Source: Urechis unicinctus
Lineage: Eukaryota > Annelida > Polychaeta > Xenopneusta > Urechidae
Assembly: GCA_034190875.2 (NCBI GenBank)
Contig: CM067355.1
Span: 32,107,335-32,171,334, forward strand
Length of the DNA stretch: 64,000 nt
Direction of reading: 5' to 3'
Every line of letters starts with the position of its first letter. The stretch's first letter is position 1. The notes under the pieces were generated by a model that worked only from the letters and a program-made list of their open reading frames with translations, was not told the DNA's origin and searched no databases. Shown here piece by piece: positions 33,434 to 44,930 of the stretch. A program made the position numbers and the translations under genes.

Positions 33434-36400
33434 TGGCGCCGTCGGCAGGATTTGTCCTGTAAGTAACCTGAATATATTCATATCAGCCGTACGTCAACCG
33501 TATCCCCGTTATTATGCATAGACATCCACAAGCGGGCGATAATAGCGGCGAAACTTTGAATGATCGTGAGATGTCGGAAGGCCAGGGTAACCCCAGCACA
33601 ATCGATGATACTCTGAGTGCAGGAGGTGACCATCTGCCGTCAGTCACCATATCGGCCCAGCAACTCCGTGACCTTGTAAATAGCGTCAACACTATGGCAT
33701 CCTCCTTGTCAAACCAACTCCGCCACAATTCTATATCACAGTCCCAGCTAGCCTCTGCCAAACGCCCTGACCGCCCCAACATCGACCTGAATTGCACTGA
33801 AAGTAAATGGGCTTTCTTCGTCAACGAATGGCAACTCTACAAGCGTCGTGCGCAACTTCCAACATCGTCCCCAGAAGAACTACGAGCCTGTTGTTCAGAG
33901 GAGCTCCGTCTAGAGCTTTTCAATTATGTTGGCTCGTCAACCATCGATTCCCTGGATGAGTCTACCCTGCTTAACCACATACGACGGTTGACTGTCAAGG
34001 GGAAGAATAAGGCTGTCCACCGCCAGGAGTTTTATACCCTCCACCAAGACCCCGGCATGCCCGTCCAGCATTTTTGTGGCACAACTACGAGCAAAAGCTG
34101 AGCACTGCATCTTTCTATCGACGTGCCCCAAGTGTTCCGAAAAAGTGAGCTATGCCACCTCAATGATATCAGATCAGCTGACAGTGGGGATACACGACAA
34201 GGACATCCAGGGCGAGGTGCTAGCTAAAGACAGTCAACTTCAGTCTTTTGCAGCTTAATTCGATCTCATTCAAGCACTGGAAGATGGCAAACGTGCTAAG
34301 GAGCAACTCAGCAGCGATTCAACCCTTGCCACCCGACAGTCGAGCTACCGCAAACGACGTGGCAAACGTGAGAACGGCCATGCAGGCAGCTCTCAAGTGA
34401 CCCCTGTGTACAGCACTCCACCAGGCTGTGCAGGTTGCGGTAGCAAGGAACATGGCAGAGGCACCAGACTGCCACGACATCTCCATTGCCCTGCCCATGC
34501 CTCTAAATGTGAGCACTGCGGCATCGTGGGCCACCTACATTCCGTGTGCCGGAAAAAAGAATAGTACCTCTAGACGCACAGACACTATGCGTGATGCCAC
34601 AACTTAATGTCAAGCACATCTGTCACACAAACTAATGCAGACAGCACTTTGACATCGTGGTTTATGACTCATGGCTTCGCACACAGACGCCCTCACCAAC
34701 TACCAAGACTGTCTGTTACAGTCAATGTTCTCCCTGACACGCATGCCGCCTTTCACTGCCCTCTAGACAGGGAGGCAGCATCACTATATAACAGGTGAAT
34801 ATAGACGCAAATGCTGACACTGGGGCTCAAACCTGTGCCTGTGGCATAGATGTCCTCCACTCCATTGGACTATCAGAGAACCACCTCGTCCCTACTTCTC
34901 ATTCCATCAATGGTGTCACAGCTTCTGCAATGGACATAGCAGGAGTTTTATTTGCATATGTTACTGTGAATGGCGCTACCAGCAAACAGGCCTTATATGT
35001 CGGACGCAATATCAAGGGTTTGTTCCTCTCGATCCGAGCCCTGTTAGACCTGGGCATTGTTCAGCCATCATTCCCATTGCCAATGGCTTCAACAACCAAT
35101 ACTACAGTGACATGCACGTGTCCAAAAAGAAAGCCTGCACCCCCACGCCCGTCTGAAATTCCATTACCACCAACCAAAGAAAATACCCGGAAGATACAAA
35201 AGTGGATCCTTCAGTACTATGCCAGCTCAGCATTCAACATTTGCGAGCATCAACATCTGCCTTGCATGTCTGGTGAACCACTAGACCACACTCCTATTCC
35301 GGTACCCCATCATTGGAAAGCCCAAGTTAAAGCTGACATAGATCGGGATGTACGCCTGGGCATAATTGAACCGGTGCCGCCTGGAACGCCCACTGTTTGC
35401 TGCTCAAGGATGGTAGTTGTACCAAAAAAGGATGGTTCACCACGCAGGACAGTCGACCTGCAAGCCCTTAACAAGGCTACTTAACGTCTTACTCACCATA
35501 CCCCCAGCCCGTTCAATCAAGCTGCACCAGTACCTCCCAAGACATGGAAATCAACCCTTGATGCATGGAATGGCTACCATTCCATGCGGCTGAACCCCAG
35601 CGATGAGGCAACCACATTTATCACTGAATGGGGCCGCTTCAGGTATCTCCGAGCACCACAGGGTTCTCATGTGGCAGGCGATGGTTATACCAAAGCCTAT
35701 GATGACTTCACTATTGATGTCGAACGCAAGACAAAATGCATTGATGACACACTCCTATGGGACGACACCATTGAGCAGTGCTTTTGGCACACTGTCGACT
35801 ACATATCATTGTGTGCCAACAACGGAGTGGTGTTCAACCCATCCAAGTTCCGGTTTGCTCAAACCGACATTGAGTTTGCAGGATTCAACATCACATGGAA
35901 TGGCATCAAGCCATCAGATTTTCGCTGGGTCAAGATTCACAATACCAGCGGAGTCTCGTTATGCACCCATTGAAGGAGAGGCTCTTGCAGTTGCCTATAG
36001 CCTATAGAAATGCCGCATGTTTGTTTTAGGTTGTCCTGATCTACTGGTGGTGACTGATCACAAGCCCCTAACTACCATTTTGGGCAATGCCAGTCTTGAG
36101 AAAATTAAGAACCCACGTCTCTTCCGCCTGAAAAAAAGAACACTCCCATTCAGCTTCAACATCAAACATGCTCCTGGATCATGGCATGTTGGTCCAGATG
36201 CCTGCTCCAGGAATCCATGCACCCGTGAAGAATCAACAACTGCCTATTTTTGTGAATCAATCCGTACCAATGATGACAGCACTGGAATCCAAGACTCCCT
36301 ACTCGCTGACCATGTGGCAACAAACAAACTGCATGTGTCGTTGAATGCAATCTATGATTATGATGTCATCCATGCCCACGCCATCACTCTTGACCGTGTC

Positions 36401-37754
36401 CACGAGGCTTTTCTGGCTGATCCTTCCTATACCAATCTATGTAGGGTCATCACTGAAGGGTTTCCACAATCCATAGACTCACTTCCCGACGAAATTAAGC
36501 CTTACTAGAACATTCGGGATAATCTAGCAGTGTTCGACAGTATCTGCGTCTACAATGGTCGCATCGTGATTCCTCACACCCTCAGAAAGGAAGTTCTTGA
36601 TTGTCTTCATCAGGGAGTGACAGGAATGAAGGCACGTGCAAACAGGAGTGTTTTCTGGCCTGGTTTAAATGGTGCCATCTGGTCTCGTAGGGCTCAGTGT
36701 CAATCATGCAACCGGATTGCGCCTTCACAGCCTGCGGAACCTATGCAACCATCACCAGCCCCAGCATTCCCTTTTGAACGTGTGGTTGCTGACTACTTCC
36801 ATATGCAAGGGCATCAATACCTGGCATATGCAGACCGATATACAGGATGGGTCGCTATTGCCAAATGTGATCCACTCCAAGCCAACGCTTCAAACCTCTG
36901 TAGGGAACTCCGCACCGTCTTTGGCATATATGGTGCCCCGTTTTAGCTATCCACAGATGGAGGCCAGCCCTTTGCCTCACACACTGTCCAGCAATTTTTA
37001 CGCCGTATCCAGAAGGAATGGACCGTTTTGGCGGAAGACAGAGAACGAGCCCTGGCCAATCGCTTCATGGATGCTGTTGAACGATACGACGAACACACTC
37101 GCCCTCTACAACCCCTACATGTCGGTGAATATGTCTTAGTACAAAACCATCCGCTACGATGGGACAAAACGGGACGTATTGTGGAAGCCAGAGACCATGG
37201 GCAGTATGTAGTGCGCATGGATGGTTCGGGGCGTTGCACCCTGTGTAACCGCCGCTTTCTCCGCCGCTGTCTCCCATTCTGCTCTGACCCCCTACTGACA
37301 CAAATGCGAGACAGCCTGGAACGAAAAGCCTGGAAAGAATGTACATCATCCCCTGCCCCATCAGCTTCCCCTGTACTAACCCAGAAACTTGAGACTCCAG
37401 CACCATTAGATAACCCCGCTGTATCACCCGAACCCCAAATTGGGCAGAATAATCCCAGGGACCGGAGGGCAGTCTACCCATCGATGGTCCCCGGGGCTTC
37501 GGGTGCAGTCTGTTCCCCCACAACAGGAGATGGACATATTAACGCACCAGCCGCCATTGCTGTTAAGCCGCTCATATCTGGTGCACCCCCTGCAGAGCCA
37601 GCTGAGGTTAGGGATACTCTCATACGCCGCAGTAGCCGTGTCCGACGCCCTCATCGCGATCTATCACCATCATTTAAAGGTAAAAGTCACGAGTACAGCT
37701 GCCGCAGAAGCCACCGCACAGAGCCTGCAGTGACTACCCCCGGGGAGGTGGGGA

Positions 37755-37869
37755 TGCAGGATTCTGATTTGTATCTGATAGGATATAGCGACCTCTATCG
37801 TTTTGTTGTCGTGTTGGGTGACAATAAATATCTTTTTGAGTTGTAAAAAATCTTGCTCAGGATTTATGA
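37755..37869 (+). repeat. 3' LTR of Gypsy element
   Basis: Preceded by the purine tract GGGGAGGTGGGGA. Aligns with the 5' LTR across its length with a single short gap and a few base differences. Confidence 0.85.
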
Positions 37870-39782
37870 TGTATGATGCTTTTTTTATAAACAAAATCTG
37901 TTGTCGGACCCTATCATTCATTATATCACAATACTGCCCCTTTCGTGATAAAAACCTAGCACCGAAGATCTTACTTGAATGATAACTCCATGATAGCAAG
38001 GTTTATAAGTTACTATTTTCATCAACAAAGCATCAATTTATCCCACTCATTTTTTGAACTCATATTCATAATTGTTGTGTAAAAATAGTTAAAAAGAAAG
38101 CAACAAACACTTTGATAATCCAAATGTTTTCTACACAGAACTCAAAATGTCTATTTCATTCATATTACTTTTATTTTTTTCCAGTCAAGGAGTCAGCAGC
38201 AGATTTCGATCTGTTGAGGAGTGTCGGAAGAAATACTCTAATATAAAGACAAGAAGTAATAATTTTTTTAAATATCTATGTTATGTTAATAATTTATTAA
38301 TCATAAATATCAGTCTTCAATAATATTTTTCATTGCATCATTTGTTTAGCGAAGGCCAAACAAGACGAATCAAGAAGAACCGGGGGAGGACCAATAATAC
38401 GGCCTACTCTTTCGGAGGAAGTATTTTTGAGCATGAGCCAGGGTTTGCCAACAGTTGAAGGCTTCCATGGATTTGAAAGTATATTTTACTTAATCTGCAA
38501 TTTGTTTTCCATTTGTTTGTGATTGACAATCAGTAATGGGTTTTTTCTTTATGACTGTTACAGCTGTGGCATGTCTCCCATTGAGTTCTAGTATATCTGA
38601 GCAAGGTCTGTAAAAATCAAAAACCTGATTGAGTGTTTAAAATGTTAATTATCAATTTTACAGTTTACTGTGAATTGCACATGCTACTTATTATTTGTCT
38701 GATAAATCCCTTCTTGTGTGTTTGTTTACTTAATCTGCAATTTGTTTTCCATTTGTTTGTGATTGACAATCATTAATGGTTTTTTTCTTTGTGACTGTTA
38801 CAGCTGTGGCATGATATTATGTTTGTTTTCAATCGGACTGTTGGATACACGACGTTCTAAACAGCTGGCTAGTTTTTTGTTTTTATTCGATACCGCCTGA
38901 CGTGATGATTACAATTAAGACGTCATAATGAATTTATTTACGTTAAGTCAGCTTGCCGTCTCAAAAACCTGAGTTTGCGGACTTAAGTATCTTTATGGAT
39001 ACGGCCCCAGGGGATTGCTTTGTCGTTTTCATACTGCTGGACATCCACAACTCATGTGAAACTGACATCAAAGGTACTGACACCCAAACGTGTCATAGAA
39101 ATTAATCAACAACGCCTGACCCAGAAATCAATTCATTCGCAATTGAGCAACGTATCCACTTCGCCACTTGTGTTCAGCACAATCTACCCTCTCAACTGGG
39201 AAATGCCGTAACAAACTTGTGAATCTCATATCGAGCTACAAGATTCACCGACTTGTCAATGGATACGTTGGGTACAGATAACACCACACACCGAAGTCAT
39301 ATACCTCATATACATATGACCACACTCACAGCTCAGCGACCACGCTGCCCATAAAAATCGGCTACCATGCTTGGACGCCTCACTGAGCACTCGGGGAAGC
39401 ATACATCATCCCACCAAGCACTAATGCTGCGCATCTCAGTCCAGCTATAGATACAAACCAAGCTGAAGTTTTACGTAGCACCATCTACAAAGTATCTTAA
39501 CGATAACAGCATGATGGTAAGTGTAGACATCCCAGGTCGGCCTGAAATGTCATGATTATGCGAACTCTTGAAGGAGTTGCGAAGTAGCTTTGATGAGGAA
39601 CAATTAACTTGTCAGACACAGATGAGCATCAGGTTACCTATCGCGCTGTCGATTGAGGTGAGCACTTAAGCCAACGGAAGCTGCTAAATTGCTTTTATTG
39701 GCGCTAAAGACCCTATGAGAGTCGCCATCTCAAGAGAAATGGTTTTCCCTAGTCAATGGTGTGTATCGCCTATAGATGAACG

Positions 39783-39850
39783 TCTGAGCAGGCATGATGC
39801 CTGAGCAGGCATGATGTCTGAGCAGGCATGATGCCTGAGCAGGCATGATG
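39783..39850. repeat. 17-bp tandem repeat, four copies
   Basis: CTGAGCAGGCATGATGC repeated head to tail four times, nearly perfect. Confidence 0.9.
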
Positions 39851-40229
39851 CGATCCTGTAATTGACACTGGTCATGGTAGTCACTTGAATGAGTGTGACA
39901 GTGGCGTGACAGCTACCATACTTAATGAATCATTTAAGATACCTTTTGTGATATCATTAGGAAATGCACAATAATTGTTTGATACATATTGTTCAGTCTG
40001 TTGGGTTACTGTTGTTTAGGCTATCCGCCAACACTCTTATTGATGCATTCCTGAAGCTACTTTATTGCAGTATGCAAGAGAATCTGCAACATAGTTATCT
40101 GTCCAGTCATTGGAGACATTGAAAGAATAATACAGAGCATATAACGGATGCTGCTCCAATGAAGTTTGATATCTGTTGTGTTTAATGACAGGGAACTTAA
40201 AACCTTTCATCACATTTTCCTCACTGCTA

Positions 40230-40590
40230 GGTCCATTCATTTAGGGTGTTAACCCCTTTGTTCACCTTATCCTTACTGTTAGATCCATTCATTTAGGGTG
40301 TTAAACCCTTTGTTCACCTTATCCTTACTGTTAGATCCATTCATTTAGGGTGTTAACCCCTTTGTTCACCTTATCCTTACTGTTAGATCCATTCATTTAG
40401 GGTGTTAACCCCTTTGTTCACCTTATCCTTACTGTTAGATCCATTCATTAAGGGTGTTAACCCCTTTCTTCACTTTATCCTTACTGTTAGGTCCATTCAT
40501 TAGGGGGGTTAACTGTTTTCTTCACCTTATCCCTACTATTAGGTCCATTCATTAAGGGTATTAACCGTTTTCTTTGTATTTTCCTTACAT
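40230..40590. repeat. 52-bp tandem repeat, about seven copies
   Basis: The unit includes GATCCATTCATTTAGGGTGT, TAACCCCTTTGTTCACC and TTATCCTTACTGTTA, recurring every 52 bp (40230, 40282, 40334 and on), with later copies more diverged. No unique spacers, so a minisatellite. Confidence 0.9.
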
Positions 40591-41289
40591 GCAAGTGTAT
40601 CTGGAACGTAGTTATCTGTCCATTCATTGGAAACATTGGGAAGGAATGATACAGAGTATATTACGGATGATGGAGTGTGATTAGGATATCTGTTGTGTTT
40701 GGTAACAACAGCTCGATTCTTGCAGCAGTGGAAATATGCCTTCTTTATGTGACTCAAATCCGGTTCCTGACGCTATCCCTCTCGTTAGATTTATCTTAAC
40801 TGTATTTGCTTTAAATATCTAGCTACTTCCCTTGACAAAATGGTGAACTGCTTCCCCTTTCGAGACAGAGGTTGTGGCTTCAAACCCAAGGTGTAACAAC
40901 TTGAATGGTTACTGTACCAGATCTGTGGCTCAGTGCTATTGTGTTGGGCATTTGTACCAATGATCTGGTAAGGTAAGTAAGTATAGGGTTTAACGGCACA
41001 CCAACACTAGTGTGTTATATGGTGCCTACTTAAGGAGGGATAAATACGAGTACGAAAGGATAAGAAGGAGTCAAGGGTTAAAACTAACTAAAAATTAAAC
41101 CCATTAGTATTAATTGAATTATATTAATTGAATTATGTATAATATTTGAGAATTGTATGGTCTAAAATCTATAGAAAAGTCCAATCTCTCTTATGAATCC
41201 AAGTATCTTGGATGGATTCACCCTTTCAAACAATTCTGAAAAGGTTTGAACCCGGAAGAAGCGATTTCGGATCAAAATCAAATCAGCAC

Positions 41290-42724
41290 ATTCGATGAGA
41301 ATGTGCTTGACGTTGTAGGTACATTGACAAGGAATGCATTCAGGGATTGGCTCATCCCTTAGTAGAAAGGCATGAGTTGTATAGGTGTGTCCTATACGAG
41401 CGCGAGCAAGAATAACCTCCTCTCTTCTGCTCTCTCTGCAGCTCTGTGGCCACTCCCCAAATAAGGGCTGAATTTCGTGGAGTTTGTTTGGGATGGATTC
41501 ATCCCACTGGTCCTGCCATTTCTGTTTAAAAAAATGGACGACCTGAGGTTTAAAGTGTTGAGGGCTTTCTCATTACCAGGGATACCAACATGGCTCGGTA
41601 CCCGTTCGAACAAAATATCCTTACCACGATCTGTCAATTGAGAATATAAAACCATTACGTAAATTACTCCCTGTGATTGCCTCCAGGGCAGACAGGGAGT
41701 CGGAAAATACAACAAAACGCTTTTTACTTGATTGGGCAATAAGGCCAAGTGCAATGGAAAGAGCTTTAAGCTCAGCGTCGACAATTGACAGTGGAGGTGG
41801 TAGGCTCATGTTAAAAACAGATTTCCCCATAATGGCTGCAGCTCCAATTTTATTGTCTTCTTTCGAACCGTCTGTTTAAAGGGCAGAACGGTCCGAATAT
41901 TTATCCTTTATCTCTCTAACTTGGTGAAGGAAAAAATCAGGCTCATGAGATCCCTTCGTGTTGGTTGTCAGCGATTTATCTACTGTTGGGGTTTTCAATT
42001 GCCATGGGGGAGACCTTGGCACAGTCTCAACCGCCACGGCATTCAAGTTAGTGCATGACCCAACCAGTGATTCTCTGATACGCAGACCGAACGAAGGGAT
42101 AGCATTCGGCCTACTTTCATAAAAATGGATATTACCAGGATTAAAAACTACATCAAATGCAGGATTCTGGGGGTTTGACTTTAAACGTAAGGCATACTGA
42201 ATGGCTAGATGCTGCCTCCGAACCCCAAGTGGTGCCTCGTTGGCTTCCACATGTAGACTGGGAATGGGAGAGGTTCTGAAAGCCCCGAGGCAAAGCCTCA
42301 GAGCTTGGTTTTGGACAGTATCCAATTTTCTTAGATATGAGCGACGGGCAGCACCATATATAAAAGAGCCATAGTCCAACTTGGAGCGCACTAGTGACCG
42401 GTAAAGCCGTAAAAGGACTTTCCGGTCCGCTCCCCAATCAGTATTGGACAACATCTTTAAAAGATTGATTGCTTTAAAACATTTCTTACGGAGGTAAGAA
42501 ATGTGAGCTTTAAAATTGAGCTTCCTGTCAAAAATTATTCCAAGAAACTTGGTTTCTTCCACCACAGGAATAACGTTGCCATCAAGGGTGAGAACTGGGT
42601 CTGGATGGATGTTTCTTTTGTTGCAAAAATGCATACACACAGTTTTTGATTTTGAGAATTTAAAATCCGTTTTCATCCGCCCATTTTTGGATGTTATTGA
42701 GGCTAAGTTGAAGCTGCCTCTCAA
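41290..42724 (-). pseudogene. LINE RT C-terminal region and RNase H (copy 1)
   Basis: Frame 41876-42724 covers the RT thumb (KFLGIIFDRKLNFKAHISYL, LYRSLVRSKLDYGSFIYGAA). A shifted frame then encodes RNase H motifs: IVDAELKALSIALGL, FSDSLSALEAI and, in yet another frame, VPSHVGIPGNEKA. Near 41300-41345 the minus strand reads CIPCQCTYNVKHILIEC, the C-terminal CCHC typical of I-superfamily ORF2. At least two frame breaks. Confidence 0.7.
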
Positions 42725-42740
42725 TTGTGCTCATATTTTT

Positions 42741-44414
42741 TTATTTAAAATAAATCAAAAAATCATCCACGTAGAGTGAACAATCCACACCTGGCTTGAT
42801 GACATTAACTATACTATTAATTTTTATATTAAAAAGTGTAACGGATAAAATACTTCCCTGTGGGACCCCCATCTCCTGATCACAAGTATCAGAAAGGGTG
42901 GTGCCAGCACGGACTTTAAAAATTCGGTTCTCAAGAAAATTTTTGATAAAAACAGGCATGCGGCCTTTAAGGCCCATATTGCTCAAATCCGACAGGATTC
43001 CATGTTTCCATGTGGTGTCATAGGCCTTCTCCATATCGAAAAAGACCGACACCACATGTTCCCCCCTCACAAAACCGTCACGTATAAAACTTTCAAGACG
43101 GACCAGGTGATCCGTCGTGCTACGTGTGTGACGGAAACCGCTCTGGTACCTGGAAATTAGTTGGTTTCTTTCAAGAAACCATACCAGACGGCTGTTTATC
43201 ATTTTCTCCATCGTTTTACAGATGCAGCTCGTTAAGGCAATGGGACGATAGTTCGTAGGAATGGTGTTATCCTTCCCTGGCTTGGGTATCGGGATAACTA
43301 TAGCCTCTCTCCAACCATCTGGGAATGTTCCAGATTCCCAGATTCCATTAAAAATGTCTAAAAGTACTTGAAGTGATTCCTCTGGAAGGTGTTTTAAAAA
43401 TTGATAGTGTACATCATCGGGTCCACTAGCTGTGTCATTCGATTTATGTATCGAATCCTCCAACTCCTTTAGTGTAAAAAGAGAGTTGTAATTTTCATGG
43501 TTATTTGAATTAAAATTAGGAATGTTTCGTTCCCGATGGTGTTTAAATTTGGTACTATAATTATTGGCAGAGGAATTCTTTTGGAAGGCATCGCCTAGAG
43601 TATTGGCGATGTCCTTCAAATTGGAAGCTTTGGAACCATCTGGTTTAACCAGATGTGAGAGAGTGTTGTCATTTTGCTTTCCCCCAATCCTACGAACCAT
43701 GTCCCATGCCTTTTTCGTGGAAGTCTTGCTGTTTAATTTGTGGCCCTCCTGGCTGCACTTGGCGCATGTTGCTGCTCGTTTGCAATTACTGTTGCTATGG
43801 CCGAAACGTTGGCATTTAAAACATCGCAATGGGTTTGGAATGTAGGGCTCCACAGCAACATTCAGGTATCCGACTTTGACAGCTTTGGGCAACTCAGTGC
43901 TGTCAAAGGTCAAGATAACCGTTGCTGTGGGCTGTTTCTCCCCATTGCGAGTAACAAAAATTTTCCGAGCTTCAGTTACTTTTTGTGTTTTAAGTCCTTC
44001 TATTATTTCTGCACCGGAACATTGTTTTAATTCATGACAGCGGATGACGCCCTTCTTGGTGTTGAGGGTTCTGTGAGGGGTGACACCTATTGGGACCCCC
44101 GCTAGTAGGGTCGACTTCAATAGGCATCCTGCATGGCTGGCCCGGTCCACTTCAACAAGTAAGTGGCCAGACTGGAGTCTCCTGATGTTTTTGGGGACTC
44201 CAGCCAACCCCTCAATTCCTTTACCAATTGCGAATGGACTTAGTGAGGTAAGTGGTTTATCTTCCTCAGCGTTTGCAATCACCAAAAACCTTGGCCATGA
44301 TGTCAAATTTTCACTATCAGAGTCCGTGTCCGAGTCATTAGGTCGATACCGTTTGGAAGATAATCTTTCTTGAGTTTGTTTTTGAGCCATGATTTTATGA
44401 TAAAATTTCATCAC
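42741..44414 (-). pseudogene. LINE ORF1-RT in-frame fusion lacking endonuclease (copy 1)
   Basis: An uninterrupted frame of 557 codons. Residues 1-226 are ORF1-like, with an acidic N-terminus, a central RRM-like region and knuckles CFKCQRFGHSNSNC (198-211) and CAKCSQEGH (217-225). At residue 227 it passes directly into LNSKTSTKKAWDMVRRI, which normally lies just before the RT in ORF2. RT blocks follow: ASGPDDVHYQFLKHLP, IPIPKPGKDNTIPTNYRPIA, FFDMEKAYDTTWK, GVPQGSILSVTLFN and the catalytic LYVDD near the end. The rest of ORF1 and the whole endonuclease are deleted, yet the frame is kept. A stop right after FLIYFK separates the RT thumb. Retrotransposition without the endonuclease is unlikely. 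Confidence 0.75.
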
Positions 44415-44930
44415 TGGTGCTCCCCACCCACCATGGAGCCCAACATGGGGGCGTCAGCGGCGTGCGGCTCAACCAGCACACATGACGCCAGGGATACACC
44501 AGTGTAATACTCAAATTAATAGCAAACAGCTCAAAGAGCTGTTCACACATCAACTTGATTGACCTGTTAAGCAGCCGCCAAGGATAAAAGACAAAGATAA
44601 GGGAAAAACTATGTAAATGAAAACGGATGACAACATGGAAGTGGAATGAAAAGTAATAAATAATGAAAACAAATACCCCATGGCATGTCACCACAAGCCG
44701 ATTGACTGGACCAGGCCATTCCAGCCTCTCGTCTAGGTGAAATCCGGGCCAAAGTGGTGTGTTGCAGATATAGCCCTCGCAAGGACCGCTCCACTCAACC
44801 ACCAGGATCCCATCTTCCACCGACACGAGTCGCAACCCACGGCCAACAGGTTGCCCCCTATTAGTCGCCTCTTACGACATGCAGGAGGATACAGTGGGTC
44901 TATTCTACCCCCGAACCCACAGGGGGGGTC

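Larger units (their letters stand above)
33305..37869 (+). mobile_element. Ty3/Gypsy LTR retroelement with both LTRs (fossil)
   Basis: 5' LTR 33305-33433 (129 bp), primer-binding region from 33434 (TGGCGCCGTCGG), gag about 33514-34560 with Cys/His knuckle near 34430-34550, protease region from about 34795, reverse transcriptase about 35320-35930, RNase H about 35940-36230, integrase about 36530-36990 with a chromatin-side tail to about 37720, polypurine tract 37741-37754, 3' LTR 37755-37869. Domain order PR-RT-RH-IN identifies Ty3/Gypsy (Metaviridae). The LTRs are very short and differ by only a few percent plus one gap, so it is fairly young. It is broken, with roughly half a dozen or more interruptions. 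It lies in an intron of the Myb-like gene. No clear target duplication. Confidence 0.85.
33084..38813 (+). pseudogene. Myb/SANT-like DNA-binding protein gene, 4-5 exons
   Basis: Exons: 33084-33247, 38185-38255, 38350-38478, 38564-38605 and perhaps 38803-38813. All introns are GT-AG and phases match. Exon 1 gives NWSEREELLLMEAV and DKIQAWKEVLLAIN. Exon 2 gives QGVSSRFRSVEECRKKYSNI then KTR, the third helix of a Myb/SANT-like domain. Exon 3 gives KAKQDESRRTGGGPIIRPTL, with the 'RTGGGP' tail usual in this family. Exon 4 ends SISEQ. Family members (Harbinger Myb partner, NAIF1/MSANTD-type) bind transposon ends or promoters. Two in-frame stops in exon 1 disable it. The first intron is 4.9 kb because a Gypsy element sits in it. 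Confidence 0.6.
32980..39006 (+). mobile_element. PIF/Harbinger-like TIR element carrying a Myb-like gene, split by a Gypsy insertion
   Basis: Left end GGCCGTATCCATAAAGA at 32980. The right end, ending ACGGCC at 39006, gives the same 17 bases on the opposite strand. CCAGG flanks both ends (32975-32979 and 39007-39011), a likely 5-bp target duplication. Without the Gypsy insertion (33305-37869) the element would be about 1.46 kb. It carries a spliced Myb/SANT-like gene but no DDE transposase that I can find, so it is non-autonomous. The Myb partner points to PIF/Harbinger, but that superfamily normally makes 3-bp duplications, so placement is tentative. Confidence 0.6.
39012..40971. other. Unassigned SegB flank with two tandem repeats
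   Basis: Continues the host sequence to the right of the TIR element. It contains a 17-bp tandem repeat (39783-39850) and a 52-bp tandem repeat (40230-40590). The blocks flanking the latter (about 40095-40200 and 40615-40720) are themselves diverged copies of one another. No gene recognised. Confidence 0.6.
40972..44928 (-). mobile_element. Non-LTR retrotransposon (LINE), I/Nimb-like, copy 1
   Basis: On the minus strand: 5' end at about 44928 in CCCCCTGTGGGTTCGGGGGT, leader to 44415, ORF1 zinc-knuckle region, reverse transcriptase, RNase H, and a 3' end in short TTAC-type repeats at about 40972 (ACTTACTTACC). RNase H after RT and the C-terminal CCHC place it in the I superfamily; the Nimb clade is my best guess. 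The apurinic endonuclease is missing. The 5' end abuts Gypsy gag sequence, but the 3' flank is not gag, so the locus has been rearranged since insertion. Confidence 0.8.

Noticed and set aside
40230-40590. Regular 52-bp repeats, considered as a CRISPR-like array
   Set aside because: The whole period is repeated with no unique spacers, and the context is animal mobile DNA. It is a minisatellite.
43564-44373. Plus-strand frames of 90-97 codons opposite the LINE
   Set aside because: Antisense shadows of the LINE ORF1/RT frame, repeated identically in copy 2.
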